Shown here: positions 27,685 to 36,591 of the stretch, one piece after another
Layout of the letters: each line of letters opens with the position of its first letter
Position numbering within the stretch: the stretch's first letter is position 1
DNA from: Bacteroidales bacterium
GTDB lineage: Bacteria; Bacteroidota; Bacteroidia; Bacteroidales; Marinilabiliaceae
Assembly: GCA_017539645.1 (NCBI GenBank)
Contig: JAFYCM010000074.1
Span: 1-64,000, forward strand
Direction: 5' to 3'
Length of the DNA: 64,000 bases
Notes under the pieces: generated by a model
The model's input: the letters and a program-made list of their open reading frames with translations, nothing else
What the model was told of the DNA's origin: nothing
Databases searched by the model: none
Position numbers and translations under genes: made by a program

Positions 27685-28038
27685 ATGAGAAAGATTGAAG
27701 CGATAATTCGCAAAACGCGGTTCGAGGATGTGAAAGAGGCACTCCTTGCCGCCGACATTGAATGGTTCTCCTACTACGATGTACGAGGTGTAGGCAAAGC
27801 TCGTCAGGGTCGCATCTATCGTGGTGTAGTCTACGACACCAGCAGCATTGAACGCATATTGGTATCCATCGTGGTTCGTGACGTGAATGTAGAAAAGACG
27901 GTGCAAGCCGTGATAAAAGCCGCTCGAACTGGTGAGATTGGTGATGGCCGCATATTCGTCATACCTATCGAGGAGGCTTACCGCATACGTACGGGCGACC
28001 ACGGTGATTATGCTCTCTACGACAAAACTGAAGAATAA
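27685..28038 (+). CDS. Nitrogen regulatory protein P-II
   Basis: A 117-residue P-II signal protein, a trimer that senses 2-oxoglutarate and ATP/ADP and controls ammonium uptake. The fold signature is complete: MRKIEAIIRKTRFEDVKEAL at the start, the T-loop around residues 36-55 with Y45 and Y50 (Y50 matches the uridylylated tyrosine of the enteric proteins), and the C-terminal TGEIGDGRIFVIPIEEAYRIRTG (residues about 85-108). It precedes the ammonium channel gene by 25 bases, so it is GlnK-like by context; the protein should plug AmtB when nitrogen is ample. Whether the tyrosine is modified in this lineage is unknown. No GlnD or GlnE partner lies nearby. Confidence 0.95.
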   Translation: MRKIEAIIRKTRFEDVKEALLAADIEWFSYYDVRGVGKARQGRIYRGVVYDTSSIERILVSIVVRDVNVEKTVQAVIKAARTGEIGDGRIFVIPIEEAYRIRTGDHGDYALYDKTEE

Positions 28039-28063
28039 CCCCTACCTAACCTAACCACAAAGA

Positions 28064-29434
28064 ATGAAAACTATGAAATCTATATTACGAAGCGCTTTGC
28101 CATTGTGCGCTATACTATTTATGTCGTGCGTCCCAACATTGGCGATGGCTCAGGACGCAGAGCCAACAGAACTTGCCGCAAAAGCTACGGAGACTGCCTC
28201 GGGCGTCGACACTATTTGGCTCTTGTTGGGCGCGATGCTTGTCTTTTTTATGCAGCCTGGATTTGCCCTTGTAGAAGCGGGCTTTACACGCGCAAAAAAC
28301 ACCACCAACATACTTATGAAAAACTTTGTCGATTTCACCTTTGGTTCCCTCCTTTTTTGGTTTGTCGGCTTTGGACTGATGTTCGGTGACGGCAGTTTTG
28401 TTGGGCTGCCGCACCTCTTCAGTTCCGATTTCTACGATGCTGGTGCGCTGCCAACCGAAGGTTTCTTGATTTTCCAAACCGTATTCTGCGCCACTTCGGC
28501 TACCATCGTGTCGGGCGCAATGGCCGAGCGTACTAAGTTCTCTATGTATATTATTTATACCATATTTATTAGCGTACTTATTTACCCCGTTTCGGGTCAC
28601 TGGACGTGGGGTGGCGGCTGGCTTATGAATGGCGAAGATGGCTCATTCATGATGTCGGTGTTCGGCGATACATTCCACGACTTTGCAGGTTCTACCATCG
28701 TTCACTCAGTAGGTGGTTGGATCGCTCTTGTTGGCGCTGCTATTCTCGGTCCGCGTATGGGTAAATATGGTCGCGATGGCAAGCCGCACGCTATCCCTGG
28801 TCACAACTTGACCATTGCCGCACTTGGTGTGTTTATCTTGTGGTTCGGCTGGTTCGGCTTCAACCCATGTTCTCAGCTCGCCGCATCTACCACGGCAGAC
28901 CAGACTGCTATCTCGCACGTATTCCTGACGACCAACCTTGCTGCATGTGCCGGTGGCTTCTGTGCACTGATGCTCAGTTGGAAACGTTATGGCAAACCAT
29001 CACTTTCACTTACACTCAACGGTGTGTTGGCTGGTCTTGTAGGTATTACGGCTGGTTGCGACCTTGTATCGCCAGCTGGAGCAGCAATTATAGGCGCCAT
29101 CTGCGGCATAGTGATGATCTTCTCAGTTGACTTCATCGACCGCGTTCTCAAGATTGACGACCCTGTTGGCGCAAGCTCTGTACACGGCGTTTGTGGTTTC
29201 CTTGGCACCGTACTTACAGGTTTCCTTTCGGTCGATAGCGGTTTATGCTATGGTCACGGTTTCGGATTCCTTGGTGCTCAGCTCTTCGGCGCTGTAGTGA
29301 TAGGTGCATGGGCAGCAGCAATGGGTGCAGTGATATTCCTCACGCTAAACAAACTCAAAGGCTTGCGCGTTGAACCTCGCGTAGAAGAAGAGGGACTCGA
29401 TATCTACGAGCACGGCGAAACTGCTTATAACTAA
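28064..29434 (+). CDS. amtB: Ammonium transporter
   Basis: A 456-residue inner-membrane channel for ammonium/ammonia. A cleavable signal-like segment (ending PTLAMAQ) is followed by eleven predicted membrane segments. Family motifs are GAMLVFFMQPGFALVEAGF in the first segment, GHWTWGGGWL, DFAGSTIVHSVGGWIAL and GASSVHGVCGFLGTVLTG; the conserved histidines of the pore lie in HSVGGW and HGVCG. The gene follows the P-II gene in one operon, the standard arrangement in which P-II blocks the pore. The C-terminal cytoplasmic tail (about 35 residues) is where P-II usually docks. Confidence 0.96.
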   Translation: MKTMKSILRSALPLCAILFMSCVPTLAMAQDAEPTELAAKATETASGVDTIWLLLGAMLVFFMQPGFALVEAGFTRAKNTTNILMKNFVDFTFGSLLFWFVGFGLMFGDGSFVGLPHLFSSDFYDAGALPTEGFLIFQTVFCATSATIVSGAMAERTKFSMYIIYTIFISVLIYPVSGHWTWGGGWLMNGEDGSFMMSVFGDTFHDFAGSTIVHSVGGWIALVGAAILGPRMGKYGRDGKPHAIPGHNLTIAALGVFILWFGWFGFNPCSQLAASTTADQTAISHVFLTTNLAACAGGFCALMLSWKRYGKPSLSLTLNGVLAGLVGITAGCDLVSPAGAAIIGAICGIVMIFSVDFIDRVLKIDDPVGASSVHGVCGFLGTVLTGFLSVDSGLCYGHGFGFLGAQLFGAVVIGAWAAAMGAVIFLTLNKLKGLRVEPRVEEEGLDIYEHGETAYN

Positions 29435-29476
29435 TAGATAACCGTATCCAATTTCATACAATTCTCCTTCTCCTTG

Positions 29477-29516
29477 GCGGCATTCCTAAGTACGAATTAG
29501 GGTGCCGCTAATTTTA
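29477..29516 (+). terminator. Probable terminator after amtB
   Basis: GCGGCATTC and GGGTGCCGC pair (with G-U pairs) around a loop of about 14 bases, followed by TAATTTTAT. It is a reasonable but not strong intrinsic terminator. Confidence 0.5.
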
Positions 29517-29519
29517 TAT

Positions 29520-29555
29520 ACATAAAACAAAAGGCTGCCACGATATGACAGCCTT
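29520..29555 (-). terminator. Terminator of the minus-strand LRR gene
   Basis: AAGGCTG and CAGCCTT form a 7-bp stem. On the minus strand it is followed by TTGTTTTATG, so it serves the LRR gene that ends at 29582. Confidence 0.65.
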
Positions 29556-29581
29556 CAATAGTATTAATGTCCTATGTTTGA

Positions 29582-31351
29582 TTATTCCTCAACAATCTCT
29601 TTTACTACGTAGTATATGGGATCGAAGTTATCTCTTGAACCTTTAGGAATGATAAGTGTACAATTCGGCACATTGGCTATAGTTCTATTAGCCATATAAT
29701 GCTTAATATTGGGATTCAATATTTTGACTGATTGTAATTTATCGATATTACAAATAGCCACTTCGCCCAAATATGTAACGCTCTTAGGTATGACCAAACT
29801 ATCAAATGCTTCACAATAATTGAATGCTCCTGAGCCTATTTTTTGCAAGCCTTCTGGCAAGTTTATCTTTTCAAGTTCCTTACAATAGCTAAACGCGCCA
29901 TCACCTATCTCTTCAATACCTACTGGTATTTCAATAGAACGAATATTGGTCTCACTACAAAAATATTGAGGTATAACTTTTACATTACTTGTAAAAATGA
30001 CGTTTTCAAGATTAGGGCAATGTGAGAATATATACTCGCCCAAGCCAGAACCTCTTTCAGCAATGCAATTTGGTGCATTCAATCGTACTGTTTTTAGCAT
30101 TTTGCAATCTCGAAAAGCAATTTCGCCTATGTGTTCAACACTAGATGGTATTTCTACTTTTGTTATAGAATCGCAATTCGAAAAGGCATATTTACCAATA
30201 GATCTAAGATTGTTTGGCAAGTAGATTCTCTTCAGTGATTTACAATTAGAGAAAGCGCCATCCGATATTGCCGTGACATTTTGTGGTAATTCTATTTCTT
30301 GCAAATCAAGACAATAAGCAAAAGCTTTTTTTGCTATCTCAGTAATACTCTCAGGAAGTATTACACGACGCACGCCTTTCAAATAGCTAAAGGCTCTAGC
30401 TCCTATACTTTTAATGGTTGAAGGTATGACCAATTCACCAATGGTAGTTTCTCCACTTATAAGATCTGCAGGTATTTCTCGAACACTTTCACCAATAATA
30501 AACTCTTTGAGAGATGCAACATTGTCAAAGACCTTCCCTTCATTGCGATACTTATCAGTACTTTCTGTGTTACATTTTACGCTATTGTATGTTATTTTGC
30601 GCAAACGCTTACAACTGCCAAAAGCAAATTTATCCATATGGGAAACAGTTGCTGGTATTGTTACTTCTTCGATGTTCGTACCAGAAAATGCACCGTATTC
30701 TATAGATGTCAACTCCGGAGAGAATTCGATTTTTTCGAGATTTGAACATTCCCTGAATGTATATTCTTCTATGTTCTTTACCTTCGAAGGAAGCTTTACC
30801 TCTTTCAAATTATTGCAACCTGACAACGCAAACCTTCCAATTTTAGTGACACTTTCGGGTATGTCAATTGCATCAATTTGAGTATCTATAAGTGCAAAAT
30901 CGCAAATTGTAGTGAGACCTTCGGGTAACGTCAGATGTCCGCTTAATAATGGCAAAGATGCTAATAGCTTTGTATTGTCTTTTGTATAGATAATCTTACC
31001 ATCTATATCACAAATGTATGGATTATTAGGCGATACAGTTATACTTTGTAGCTTGTCACATCCACCAAATGTACATTCTGCCCCTATAGTTTGAACAGTA
31101 CTTGAAATCTGAATGTTTGTTACACTTCTAAGCTCATAGAATGTAAAATTGTCAATCTTGGTTACACCCTCAGCAACTACCACACTCTTTATTTCCCATC
31201 TTTTCTGACGCCAAGGTGTATTTATTCCTGTCAAAGGAATATTTTGCAATATTGTCAATACACCATTCTTAAGGGTATATGGCTTTTTCGCTGCGTTAAT
31301 AGGCTCTGTAAATAGTAATGTAGCTAGTAATAATAATATAACACTTCTCAT
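29582..31351 (-). CDS. BspA-like leucine-rich-repeat protein
   Basis: A 589-residue exported protein with a signal peptide ending INA. From about residue 60 to 560 it consists of LRR_5 (BspA/TpLRR) repeats of about 23 residues, with recurring units such as ITKIAKKAFAYC, LQEIELPQNV and IGDGAFSYCKELEKI. Such proteins bind host or bacterial surface ligands in oral and gut Bacteroidetes and are also common in Trichomonas. There is no obvious lipobox and no clear T9SS C-terminal domain, so how it reaches or stays on the surface is open. The DNA is visibly richer in A+T than both flanks, which suggests transfer. It is the last gene of the minus-strand series after rfbB (32-base gap). Confidence 0.88.
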   Translation of the reverse strand: MRSVILLLLATLLFTEPINAAKKPYTLKNGVLTILQNIPLTGINTPWRQKRWEIKSVVVAEGVTKIDNFTFYELRSVTNIQISSTVQTIGAECTFGGCDKLQSITVSPNNPYICDIDGKIIYTKDNTKLLASLPLLSGHLTLPEGLTTICDFALIDTQIDAIDIPESVTKIGRFALSGCNNLKEVKLPSKVKNIEEYTFRECSNLEKIEFSPELTSIEYGAFSGTNIEEVTIPATVSHMDKFAFGSCKRLRKITYNSVKCNTESTDKYRNEGKVFDNVASLKEFIIGESVREIPADLISGETTIGELVIPSTIKSIGARAFSYLKGVRRVILPESITEIAKKAFAYCLDLQEIELPQNVTAISDGAFSNCKSLKRIYLPNNLRSIGKYAFSNCDSITKVEIPSSVEHIGEIAFRDCKMLKTVRLNAPNCIAERGSGLGEYIFSHCPNLENVIFTSNVKVIPQYFCSETNIRSIEIPVGIEEIGDGAFSYCKELEKINLPEGLQKIGSGAFNYCEAFDSLVIPKSVTYLGEVAICNIDKLQSVKILNPNIKHYMANRTIANVPNCTLIIPKGSRDNFDPIYYVVKEIVEE

Positions 31352-31383
31352 ATTCTGAATTATAAATTATGAATTTTCACAAT

Positions 31384-32529
31384 TTACCTATTTCCATACA
31401 TCGACTCGTAGTACTTCTCGTATTCGCCGCTGGTGATGTTGTCCATCCACTCTTGGTTGTCGAGATACCAACGCACGGTTTTTTCTATTCCCTCTTCGAA
31501 CTGTAGCGAAGGCTCCCAACCAAGCTCGGCTTGCAGTTTGCGCGAGTCGATGGCGTAGCGAGCATCGTGACCAAGACGGTCGGTTACGTATGTGATGAGA
31601 TCCAGGTCGGCACCTTCGGGACGACCAAGCAGACGATCAACGGTCTTAATCACCACTTTGATTATGTCGATATTTTTCCACTCGTTGAAGCCGCCAATGT
31701 TGTATGTCTCAGCCACTTTGCCTTTGTGGAAGATGAGGTCGATAGCACGAGCGTGATCTTCTACATAGAGCCAGTCGCGTACATTCTCGCCTTTGCCATA
31801 AACGGGCAGCGGTTTGCGGTGGCGTATATTATTTATAAACAATGGTATCAGCTTTTCTGGGAACTGATAGGGACCATAGTTGTTCGAGCAGTTTGTGACA
31901 ATGGTAGGCATACCATATGTATCGTGGAAAGCGCGCACGAAGTGGTCACTCGAAGCTTTAGATGCTGAATATGGCGAGTGCGGATTATACTTCGTTGTCT
32001 CCAAGAAGAAATCTTTGCCGTATGCATGGTGATGCTCAGCACTCGAAGCCGTGGTAGTGAATGGTGATTCAATACCCTCTGGATTAGTGAGTTGCAATGC
32101 GCCATAAACCTCGTCTGTTGAGATGTGATAGAAACGCTTGCCTTCATATTTTTCGGGCAAACTCTCCCAATAAATCTTAGCAGCTTGGAGAAGCGAAAGC
32201 GTACCCATGACATTGGTTCGAGCGAATGTAAATGGGTCTTTTATCGAACGATCTACATGGCTTTCGGCTGCAAGATGGATGATGCCATCGATGTGCTTCT
32301 CTGCCATCAGTTTCGAGAATGCTTCGAAGTCGCAAATGTCCATCTTGACAAACTCGTAGTTTGGCTTACCCTCAATGTCTTTGAGGTTAGCAAGGTTGCC
32401 GGCGTAGGTCAGTTTATCAAAATTAATAATACGATAATCAGGATATTTATTTACAAATAGGCGAACAACATGGCTACCTATGAAGCCTGCACCGCCTGTA
32501 ATTACTATGTTACGTTTGAATTGGGTCAT
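31384..32529 (-). CDS. rfbB: dTDP-glucose 4,6-dehydratase
   Basis: Second enzyme of dTDP-L-rhamnose synthesis: it turns dTDP-glucose into dTDP-4-keto-6-deoxyglucose with bound NAD. The protein (381 residues from ATG 32529) begins MTQFKRNIVITGGAGFIGSH, with the NAD-binding GGAGFIG, and carries the catalytic YSASKASSD (Tyr-x3-Lys) and HISTDEVYG motifs of extended short-chain dehydrogenases. A longer frame from 32568 would overlap rfbD and has no homology in the added 13 residues, so the ATG five bases after rfbD is preferred. It belongs to the order rfbC-rfbD-rfbB; rfbA lies about 19 kb away at 51644. Confidence 0.95.
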   Translation of the reverse strand: MTQFKRNIVITGGAGFIGSHVVRLFVNKYPDYRIINFDKLTYAGNLANLKDIEGKPNYEFVKMDICDFEAFSKLMAEKHIDGIIHLAAESHVDRSIKDPFTFARTNVMGTLSLLQAAKIYWESLPEKYEGKRFYHISTDEVYGALQLTNPEGIESPFTTTASSAEHHHAYGKDFFLETTKYNPHSPYSASKASSDHFVRAFHDTYGMPTIVTNCSNNYGPYQFPEKLIPLFINNIRHRKPLPVYGKGENVRDWLYVEDHARAIDLIFHKGKVAETYNIGGFNEWKNIDIIKVVIKTVDRLLGRPEGADLDLITYVTDRLGHDARYAIDSRKLQAELGWEPSLQFEEGIEKTVRWYLDNQEWMDNITSGEYEKYYESMYGNR

Positions 32530-32534
32530 AATCG

Positions 32535-33407
32535 TTACTTGTTTTCTGTCAATAAATTTTTCATGCACATACGTAGCGAATCGGTCCAGTAAGGAACTTT
32601 CGCGCCAAAGGTATGCTTTATCTTCGTCTTGTCGAGTACCGAATAGCTTGGACGAATCACCTTACTCGGGAACTCATTTGAGTGGCATGGTTGAATGTCG
32701 CACTGTGTATTGCCTGCAATCTCGGCAATCATCTTGGTGAAGTCGAACCACGAGCAAACGCCCTCGTTGCTATAATGATAGATGCCGCTCTTGCCTTCAT
32801 ATTTACGATTCTCTACAATATCGAAAATAGTCATTGCAAGGTCGAGAGCGTAAGTAGGCGTGCCCACTTGGTCGAAAACCACGTTGAGCTGCGGCTTAGT
32901 AGCTGTTAGGTTTAGCATCGTTTTGACGAAGTTTTTGCCAAACTCGCTGTAGAGCCATGCCGTACGTATAATGATATGCTTGCAGCCCGATGCCAAAATA
33001 TTCTGCTCGCCCATAAGTTTCGTGCGTCCATATACACCCGTAGGCGTACCTTTTTGCTCCTCGGTGCATGGCGTATTATATGGGTCGCCGCCAAATACAT
33101 AGTCAGTCGATACGTGCACAAGCAAGCCTTCGACCTCTTTCATTGCAACAGCCAAATTATTTACGGCATCGGCGTTGAGTTTTTGGCACAGAGCCTCGTC
33201 ATCTTCGGCCTTATCAACGTTGGTATAAGCTGCGCAGTTGATTATCGCGCCAATCTGCTCGGACTTTACCATTGCATTAACCGCTTCAACATTAGTGATG
33301 TCGAGTTCGGCAACGTCGGTAAATATGTATCTGTCGGCAGAATTTCGGGCAACAATCTGCATCTCGTTGCCAAGTTGCCCGTTAGAACCTGTAACTAAAA
33401 TATTCAT
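32535..33407 (-). CDS. rfbD: dTDP-4-dehydrorhamnose reductase
   Basis: Last enzyme of dTDP-L-rhamnose synthesis; it reduces dTDP-4-keto-L-rhamnose with NAD(P)H. The 290-residue protein starts MNILVTGSNGQLGNEM with the cofactor-binding GSNGQLG, and carries HVSTDYVFGG, the YGRTKLMGE catalytic Tyr-x3-Lys, and RTAWLYSEFGKNFV, all typical of RfbD. It begins 9 bases after rfbC and ends five bases before rfbB, so the three are one transcript. Product use: rhamnose for cell-surface polysaccharide or O-antigen; no glycosyltransferase cluster is in this part of the window. Confidence 0.95.
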   Translation of the reverse strand: MNILVTGSNGQLGNEMQIVARNSADRYIFTDVAELDITNVEAVNAMVKSEQIGAIINCAAYTNVDKAEDDEALCQKLNADAVNNLAVAMKEVEGLLVHVSTDYVFGGDPYNTPCTEEQKGTPTGVYGRTKLMGEQNILASGCKHIIIRTAWLYSEFGKNFVKTMLNLTATKPQLNVVFDQVGTPTYALDLAMTIFDIVENRKYEGKSGIYHYSNEGVCSWFDFTKMIAEIAGNTQCDIQPCHSNEFPSKVIRPSYSVLDKTKIKHTFGAKVPYWTDSLRMCMKNLLTENK

Positions 33408-33416
33408 CGGCGTCTA

Positions 33417-33989
33417 TTAGTAAAGCGGAACATTAATATCAAATGGCGAATCGAGGTCGGCAAGAAGCGGATGGTGCATATCTTTCTCCGACAAGATGCG
33501 ATTTTCGGTAGGCACACGCCAATCAATGCCGAGTGCGGGGTCGTTCCAAGCTATAGCGCCTTCGCTCTGTGGAGCATAGTAATTATCGCATTTATATTGA
33601 AAAATGGCCTCATCGCTCAGCACTGCAAAGCCGTGAGCAAAACCGCGTGGAATAAAGAATTGACGGTGATTGTCTTCCGTGAGCTCCACAGCAACATGTT
33701 GACCGTAAGTTGGCGAACCTTTGCGAATGTCAACTGCAACGTCGAGCACAGCACCACGCACCACGCGCACAAGTTTGCTCTGCGAGAATGGCGGCTTTTG
33801 GAAATGCAATCCGCGCACCACACCAGCTATCGACTTGCTTTCGTTGTCTTGAACGAATTTTATATCACCTATAGCCTCCTTGAAGTCGCGCTCTGAATAC
33901 GATTCGAAAAAATAGCCACGCGTATCGCTAAAAACACGTGGCATAATAATTTTTACGTCCTTGATTTTTGTTTCTTCTACCTCAATCAT
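33417..33989 (-). CDS. rfbC: dTDP-4-dehydrorhamnose 3,5-epimerase
   Basis: Third step of dTDP-L-rhamnose synthesis. The 190-residue cupin protein has the RfbC signature: FSDTRGYFFESYSE near the start, FVQDNESKSIAGVVRGLHFQ with the catalytic His, RVVRGAVLDVAVDIRKGSP, and FIPRGFAHGFAVLSD. Length is normal. It starts 8 bases after the transglutaminase-like gene and leads into rfbD, giving an operon lspA - transglutaminase-like - rfbC - rfbD - rfbB. Confidence 0.96.
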   Translation of the reverse strand: MIEVEETKIKDVKIIMPRVFSDTRGYFFESYSERDFKEAIGDIKFVQDNESKSIAGVVRGLHFQKPPFSQSKLVRVVRGAVLDVAVDIRKGSPTYGQHVAVELTEDNHRQFFIPRGFAHGFAVLSDEAIFQYKCDNYYAPQSEGAIAWNDPALGIDWRVPTENRILSEKDMHHPLLADLDSPFDINVPLY

Positions 33990-33997
33990 ATTTATCG

Positions 33998-35389
33998 CTA
34001 CTTAAGCGTATACGACATACACGACATGAAACTCTTCGCTCCGGCTGGTTTTATGAACAACGACATGCTTGCTCCCGATGGAGGCGTCGTGGCATTTAGC
34101 CAAATTGATCCATCTGAGTTAGTTTGCCAGTCTTTGAACCATATTCTACCATTGGCTACAACGGCATATTGTGCACCTGCCATTGGTTTTATGCAGAAGC
34201 GATACGATTTGTTCGGTTTCAAGTGATATGTCATAGGTACATCGACGATGGTGAAGTCGAGACCTTCTGCAGGGTTAATTATCGGAAGCGTATCGCCAAC
34301 GACGCCGCTATTTATGAGCGCGATAAGCTTCTTGCCGTCCACGCCGTGTTTCTCGAGCAATGCGCGATTCACGTTCACGCGGCTCTGCACTTCGGGCAAT
34401 GAATATGGGTCGGCGTTGGCTGCTTTGGTGAGCTCTTGCTGCGATGCGGTGGGCACTTCGTAGGCAAGCACTACTGCATATTTACCATTCGTCTTTACGC
34501 ACAAGGTGAGTTTGCCAGCGCGTGTAGGCATAAACGCAATGCGACAAATCTTGCCGTCGCACTTCCACGTTTTTGTCGGGTCGATGACGTTGTTTACTAT
34601 GTATATCTCGTTGTCGGCGAGCTTTTCTACTTCAAATGTATATGTGGTGCCAATGTGAAGTTTCTTGGTGAGTGGCATTTCGCGCAGACGCAAGAAATTG
34701 TCAAATCCACTATAAATATTAGGCACTTCAAACGAGCCATTGAGGCTCTTGCTAAGTACTTCAGAAGCTTTCATGCCATTCGAGAACATGCTCGGTTCGA
34801 AAGCGGTGAGTGCTTCAAACTGCGAATAGAGCACTTGGTCGTCCACCATTTGGAAACGCAGCGCATGTGGCAAGTGCGTAAATATCATTTTATATGGGTC
34901 GACGTCAAACCACTGCATGTTGGTTGAGCGCACGAATGTCTTGTTTTTCAGAAATCCTGCGCCGAGTGTCGGGTCGATGAGGATAGGCGCTTTGCGGCCT
35001 ACGTCGGCAGCTATCCACATGTGTATGCCTTTCGACATGCCTTTGAAATCCTTCAAGTTGCCTGTAACTATGCTCGACGATACGCCCACTGTGTTGGCTA
35101 AATGATAGAAAAGGTCGCAGAATCCGTTGCTTGTACCTTTTTTCATGTTGTAGCAGAAGTCGGCGGTGTTTGCTATGCTGTTTGGGTCATAGGTGATGTT
35201 TTCGGTTATCCATTTATATATGGCTTTGCATTTGTCGTATGGCGATTTTGCACCTTGCGTGATGGTTTGCGCAAGTTCGGTGTAGTCATTCATAATAAAC
35301 GACGGTGCCATTTCGCCATCCTGAGCGAGGCTGTTGGTTGTGGCATACGTAAGTATGAATAAAAATATTAATGTGCGTATTATTTTCAT
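33998..35389 (-). CDS. Secreted transglutaminase-like (kyphoscoliosis-peptidase-type) protein
   Basis: A 463-residue exported protein (signal peptide ending NSLAQ). The transglutaminase-like cysteine-protease core has the triad in order: C91 in TSNGFCDLFYHLAN, H123 in GIHMWIAADV and D139 in LIDPTLGAG. The stretch after it (FDVDPYKMIFTHLPHALRFQM) is typical of the KY-peptidase branch. The C-terminal 250 residues form beta-sandwich repeats of unknown role. The function could be a peptidase or a peptide/glycan-modifying enzyme in the periplasm; no substrate can be named. It lies between lspA and rfbC with short gaps (29 and 8 bases). Confidence 0.8.
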   Translation of the reverse strand: MKIIRTLIFLFILTYATTNSLAQDGEMAPSFIMNDYTELAQTITQGAKSPYDKCKAIYKWITENITYDPNSIANTADFCYNMKKGTSNGFCDLFYHLANTVGVSSSIVTGNLKDFKGMSKGIHMWIAADVGRKAPILIDPTLGAGFLKNKTFVRSTNMQWFDVDPYKMIFTHLPHALRFQMVDDQVLYSQFEALTAFEPSMFSNGMKASEVLSKSLNGSFEVPNIYSGFDNFLRLREMPLTKKLHIGTTYTFEVEKLADNEIYIVNNVIDPTKTWKCDGKICRIAFMPTRAGKLTLCVKTNGKYAVVLAYEVPTASQQELTKAANADPYSLPEVQSRVNVNRALLEKHGVDGKKLIALINSGVVGDTLPIINPAEGLDFTIVDVPMTYHLKPNKSYRFCIKPMAGAQYAVVANGRIWFKDWQTNSDGSIWLNATTPPSGASMSLFIKPAGAKSFMSCMSYTLK

Positions 35390-35418
35390 TATCAGCCTTT
35401 TGTGCTATATCATTATAC

Positions 35419-36051
35419 TTACTCTTTATTTTTATCTGTAGAGATGATTTTGCTGAGTTCTTCGTGTCGAAAGATAAGCAACAAAATAATACCAACAGAG
35501 ATAGCTGCATCGGCACAATTGAATACAGGACGGAAAAATATAAATTCTTCACCGCCCCAAATAGGCATCCAATCGGGGAAGCGTCCTTCGATTAGCGGGA
35601 AGTAGAGCATATCTACTACGCGTCCGTGAAGCCAAGTGCTGTAGCCGCCACTCTCTGGCAACAACTGTGCAACTTGCCCCCAACTCGAATCAAAAATTAC
35701 GCCGTAAAATACAGAATCGATAATGTTGCCTACTGCTCCTGCCCACACTAATGCTACGCAAGTTATCAGTAGCTTGTCGGCGCTCTTCTTGCAGAATCCA
35801 ATGAGGTACCAGCCTATAGCTACAACGGCAACTATGCGAAATGCCGAAAGAAATATTTTGCCAATATTGCCAGCGAACTCCATCCCGAACGCCATTCCGT
35901 TGTTTTCGACGAAGTGTATACGAAACCACTCGCCAAATACACTGAATTCTTCTCCAAGCATCATGTGTGTTTTGACCCAAATCTTTACTATTTGGTCCAA
36001 CAATAGAACAATAAATATTACTGAGCTTGCAATGATGGCGTTCGTTTTCAT
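35419..36051 (-). CDS. lspA: Lipoprotein signal peptidase (signal peptidase II)
   Basis: Inner-membrane aspartyl protease that removes signal peptides from prolipoproteins. The 210-residue protein has four membrane segments and both catalytic aspartates: D112 in GNIIDSVFYG and D181 in FNCADAAISVG; the conserved VENNGMAFGM is at about 48-57. The start is set at ATG 36051 (MKTNAIIASS); an upstream in-frame TTG at 36084 would add eleven Lys-rich residues and is close to the preceding terminator, so it is less likely. It is slightly longer than the enteric enzyme because of a loop between the last two helices, common in Bacteroidetes. Confidence 0.95.
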   Translation of the reverse strand: MKTNAIIASSVIFIVLLLDQIVKIWVKTHMMLGEEFSVFGEWFRIHFVENNGMAFGMEFAGNIGKIFLSAFRIVAVVAIGWYLIGFCKKSADKLLITCVALVWAGAVGNIIDSVFYGVIFDSSWGQVAQLLPESGGYSTWLHGRVVDMLYFPLIEGRFPDWMPIWGGEEFIFFRPVFNCADAAISVGIILLLIFRHEELSKIISTDKNKE

Positions 36052-36082
36052 TTGGAACTTCTTGTAGATATTTTTTTTAGCC

Positions 36083-36123
36083 AAAACAACCGACTAATCC
36101 ATTTCTACGGGATTAATCGGTTG
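36083..36123 (-). terminator. Terminator-like hairpin between dksA-like gene and lspA
   Basis: A 14-bp inverted repeat with one G-U pair (arms 36087-36100 and 36110-36123, 9-base loop) is followed on the minus strand by TTTT. It separates the DksA-like gene from the lspA operon, which would then need its own promoter or depend on read-through. Confidence 0.6.
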
Positions 36124-36141
36124 TATGTTGTGTTAATAATA

Positions 36142-36519
36142 TTAATTCTGTTTCTCCTTAGCTTCGATGCTAAGTGTTGCATGTGGCACTGCCATAAGAC
36201 GTTCTTTAGGTATAAGTTTGCCTGTTTCGCGACAAATACCGTATGTCTTATTCTCAATTCTTACGAGAGCTGCTTGCAGATTGTTTATGAACTTTTGTTG
36301 ACGTTGCGCCAAACGTCCAGCCTCTTCTTTCGAGAGAACTGTTGCTCCCTCTTCGAGCACATGGAACGTAGGCGAAGTGTCCTGCGTGTCATTTTCATCA
36401 CCGTGCGTGATTGCATTCTTGAATGTCTCGTAATCTCTCTTTGCCTTCTCGAGCTTCTCGAGAATCAGTGTCTTGAACTCCTGGAGTTCTTCGTCTGAAT
36501 AGCGTGTCTTCTCTGCCAT
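36142..36519 (-). CDS. TraR/DksA-family protein with degenerate zinc finger
   Basis: A 125-residue protein of the DksA/TraR family, whose members bind RNA polymerase through the secondary channel and modulate transcription, often with ppGpp. Residues about 8-92 are a long charged coiled coil. The C-terminal finger region, KTYGICRETGKLIPKERL followed by AVPHATLSIEAK, keeps the family spacing. However, of the four zinc cysteines (expected at 96, 99, 117 and 120) only C96 remains; the others read T99, S117 and A120. Loss of these cysteines is common in the Bacteroidetes branch of the family, so the protein is probably functional without zinc. It follows ileS on the same strand. Confidence 0.85.
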   Translation of the reverse strand: MAEKTRYSDEELQEFKTLILEKLEKAKRDYETFKNAITHGDENDTQDTSPTFHVLEEGATVLSKEEAGRLAQRQQKFINNLQAALVRIENKTYGICRETGKLIPKERLMAVPHATLSIEAKEKQN

Positions 36520-36591
36520 ATCAGTAGGATTTATCCAGCTTCAGTGCCACTTCAATCATTTCTGATTTCTGCTTTTCTGCTTGCTGATGGG

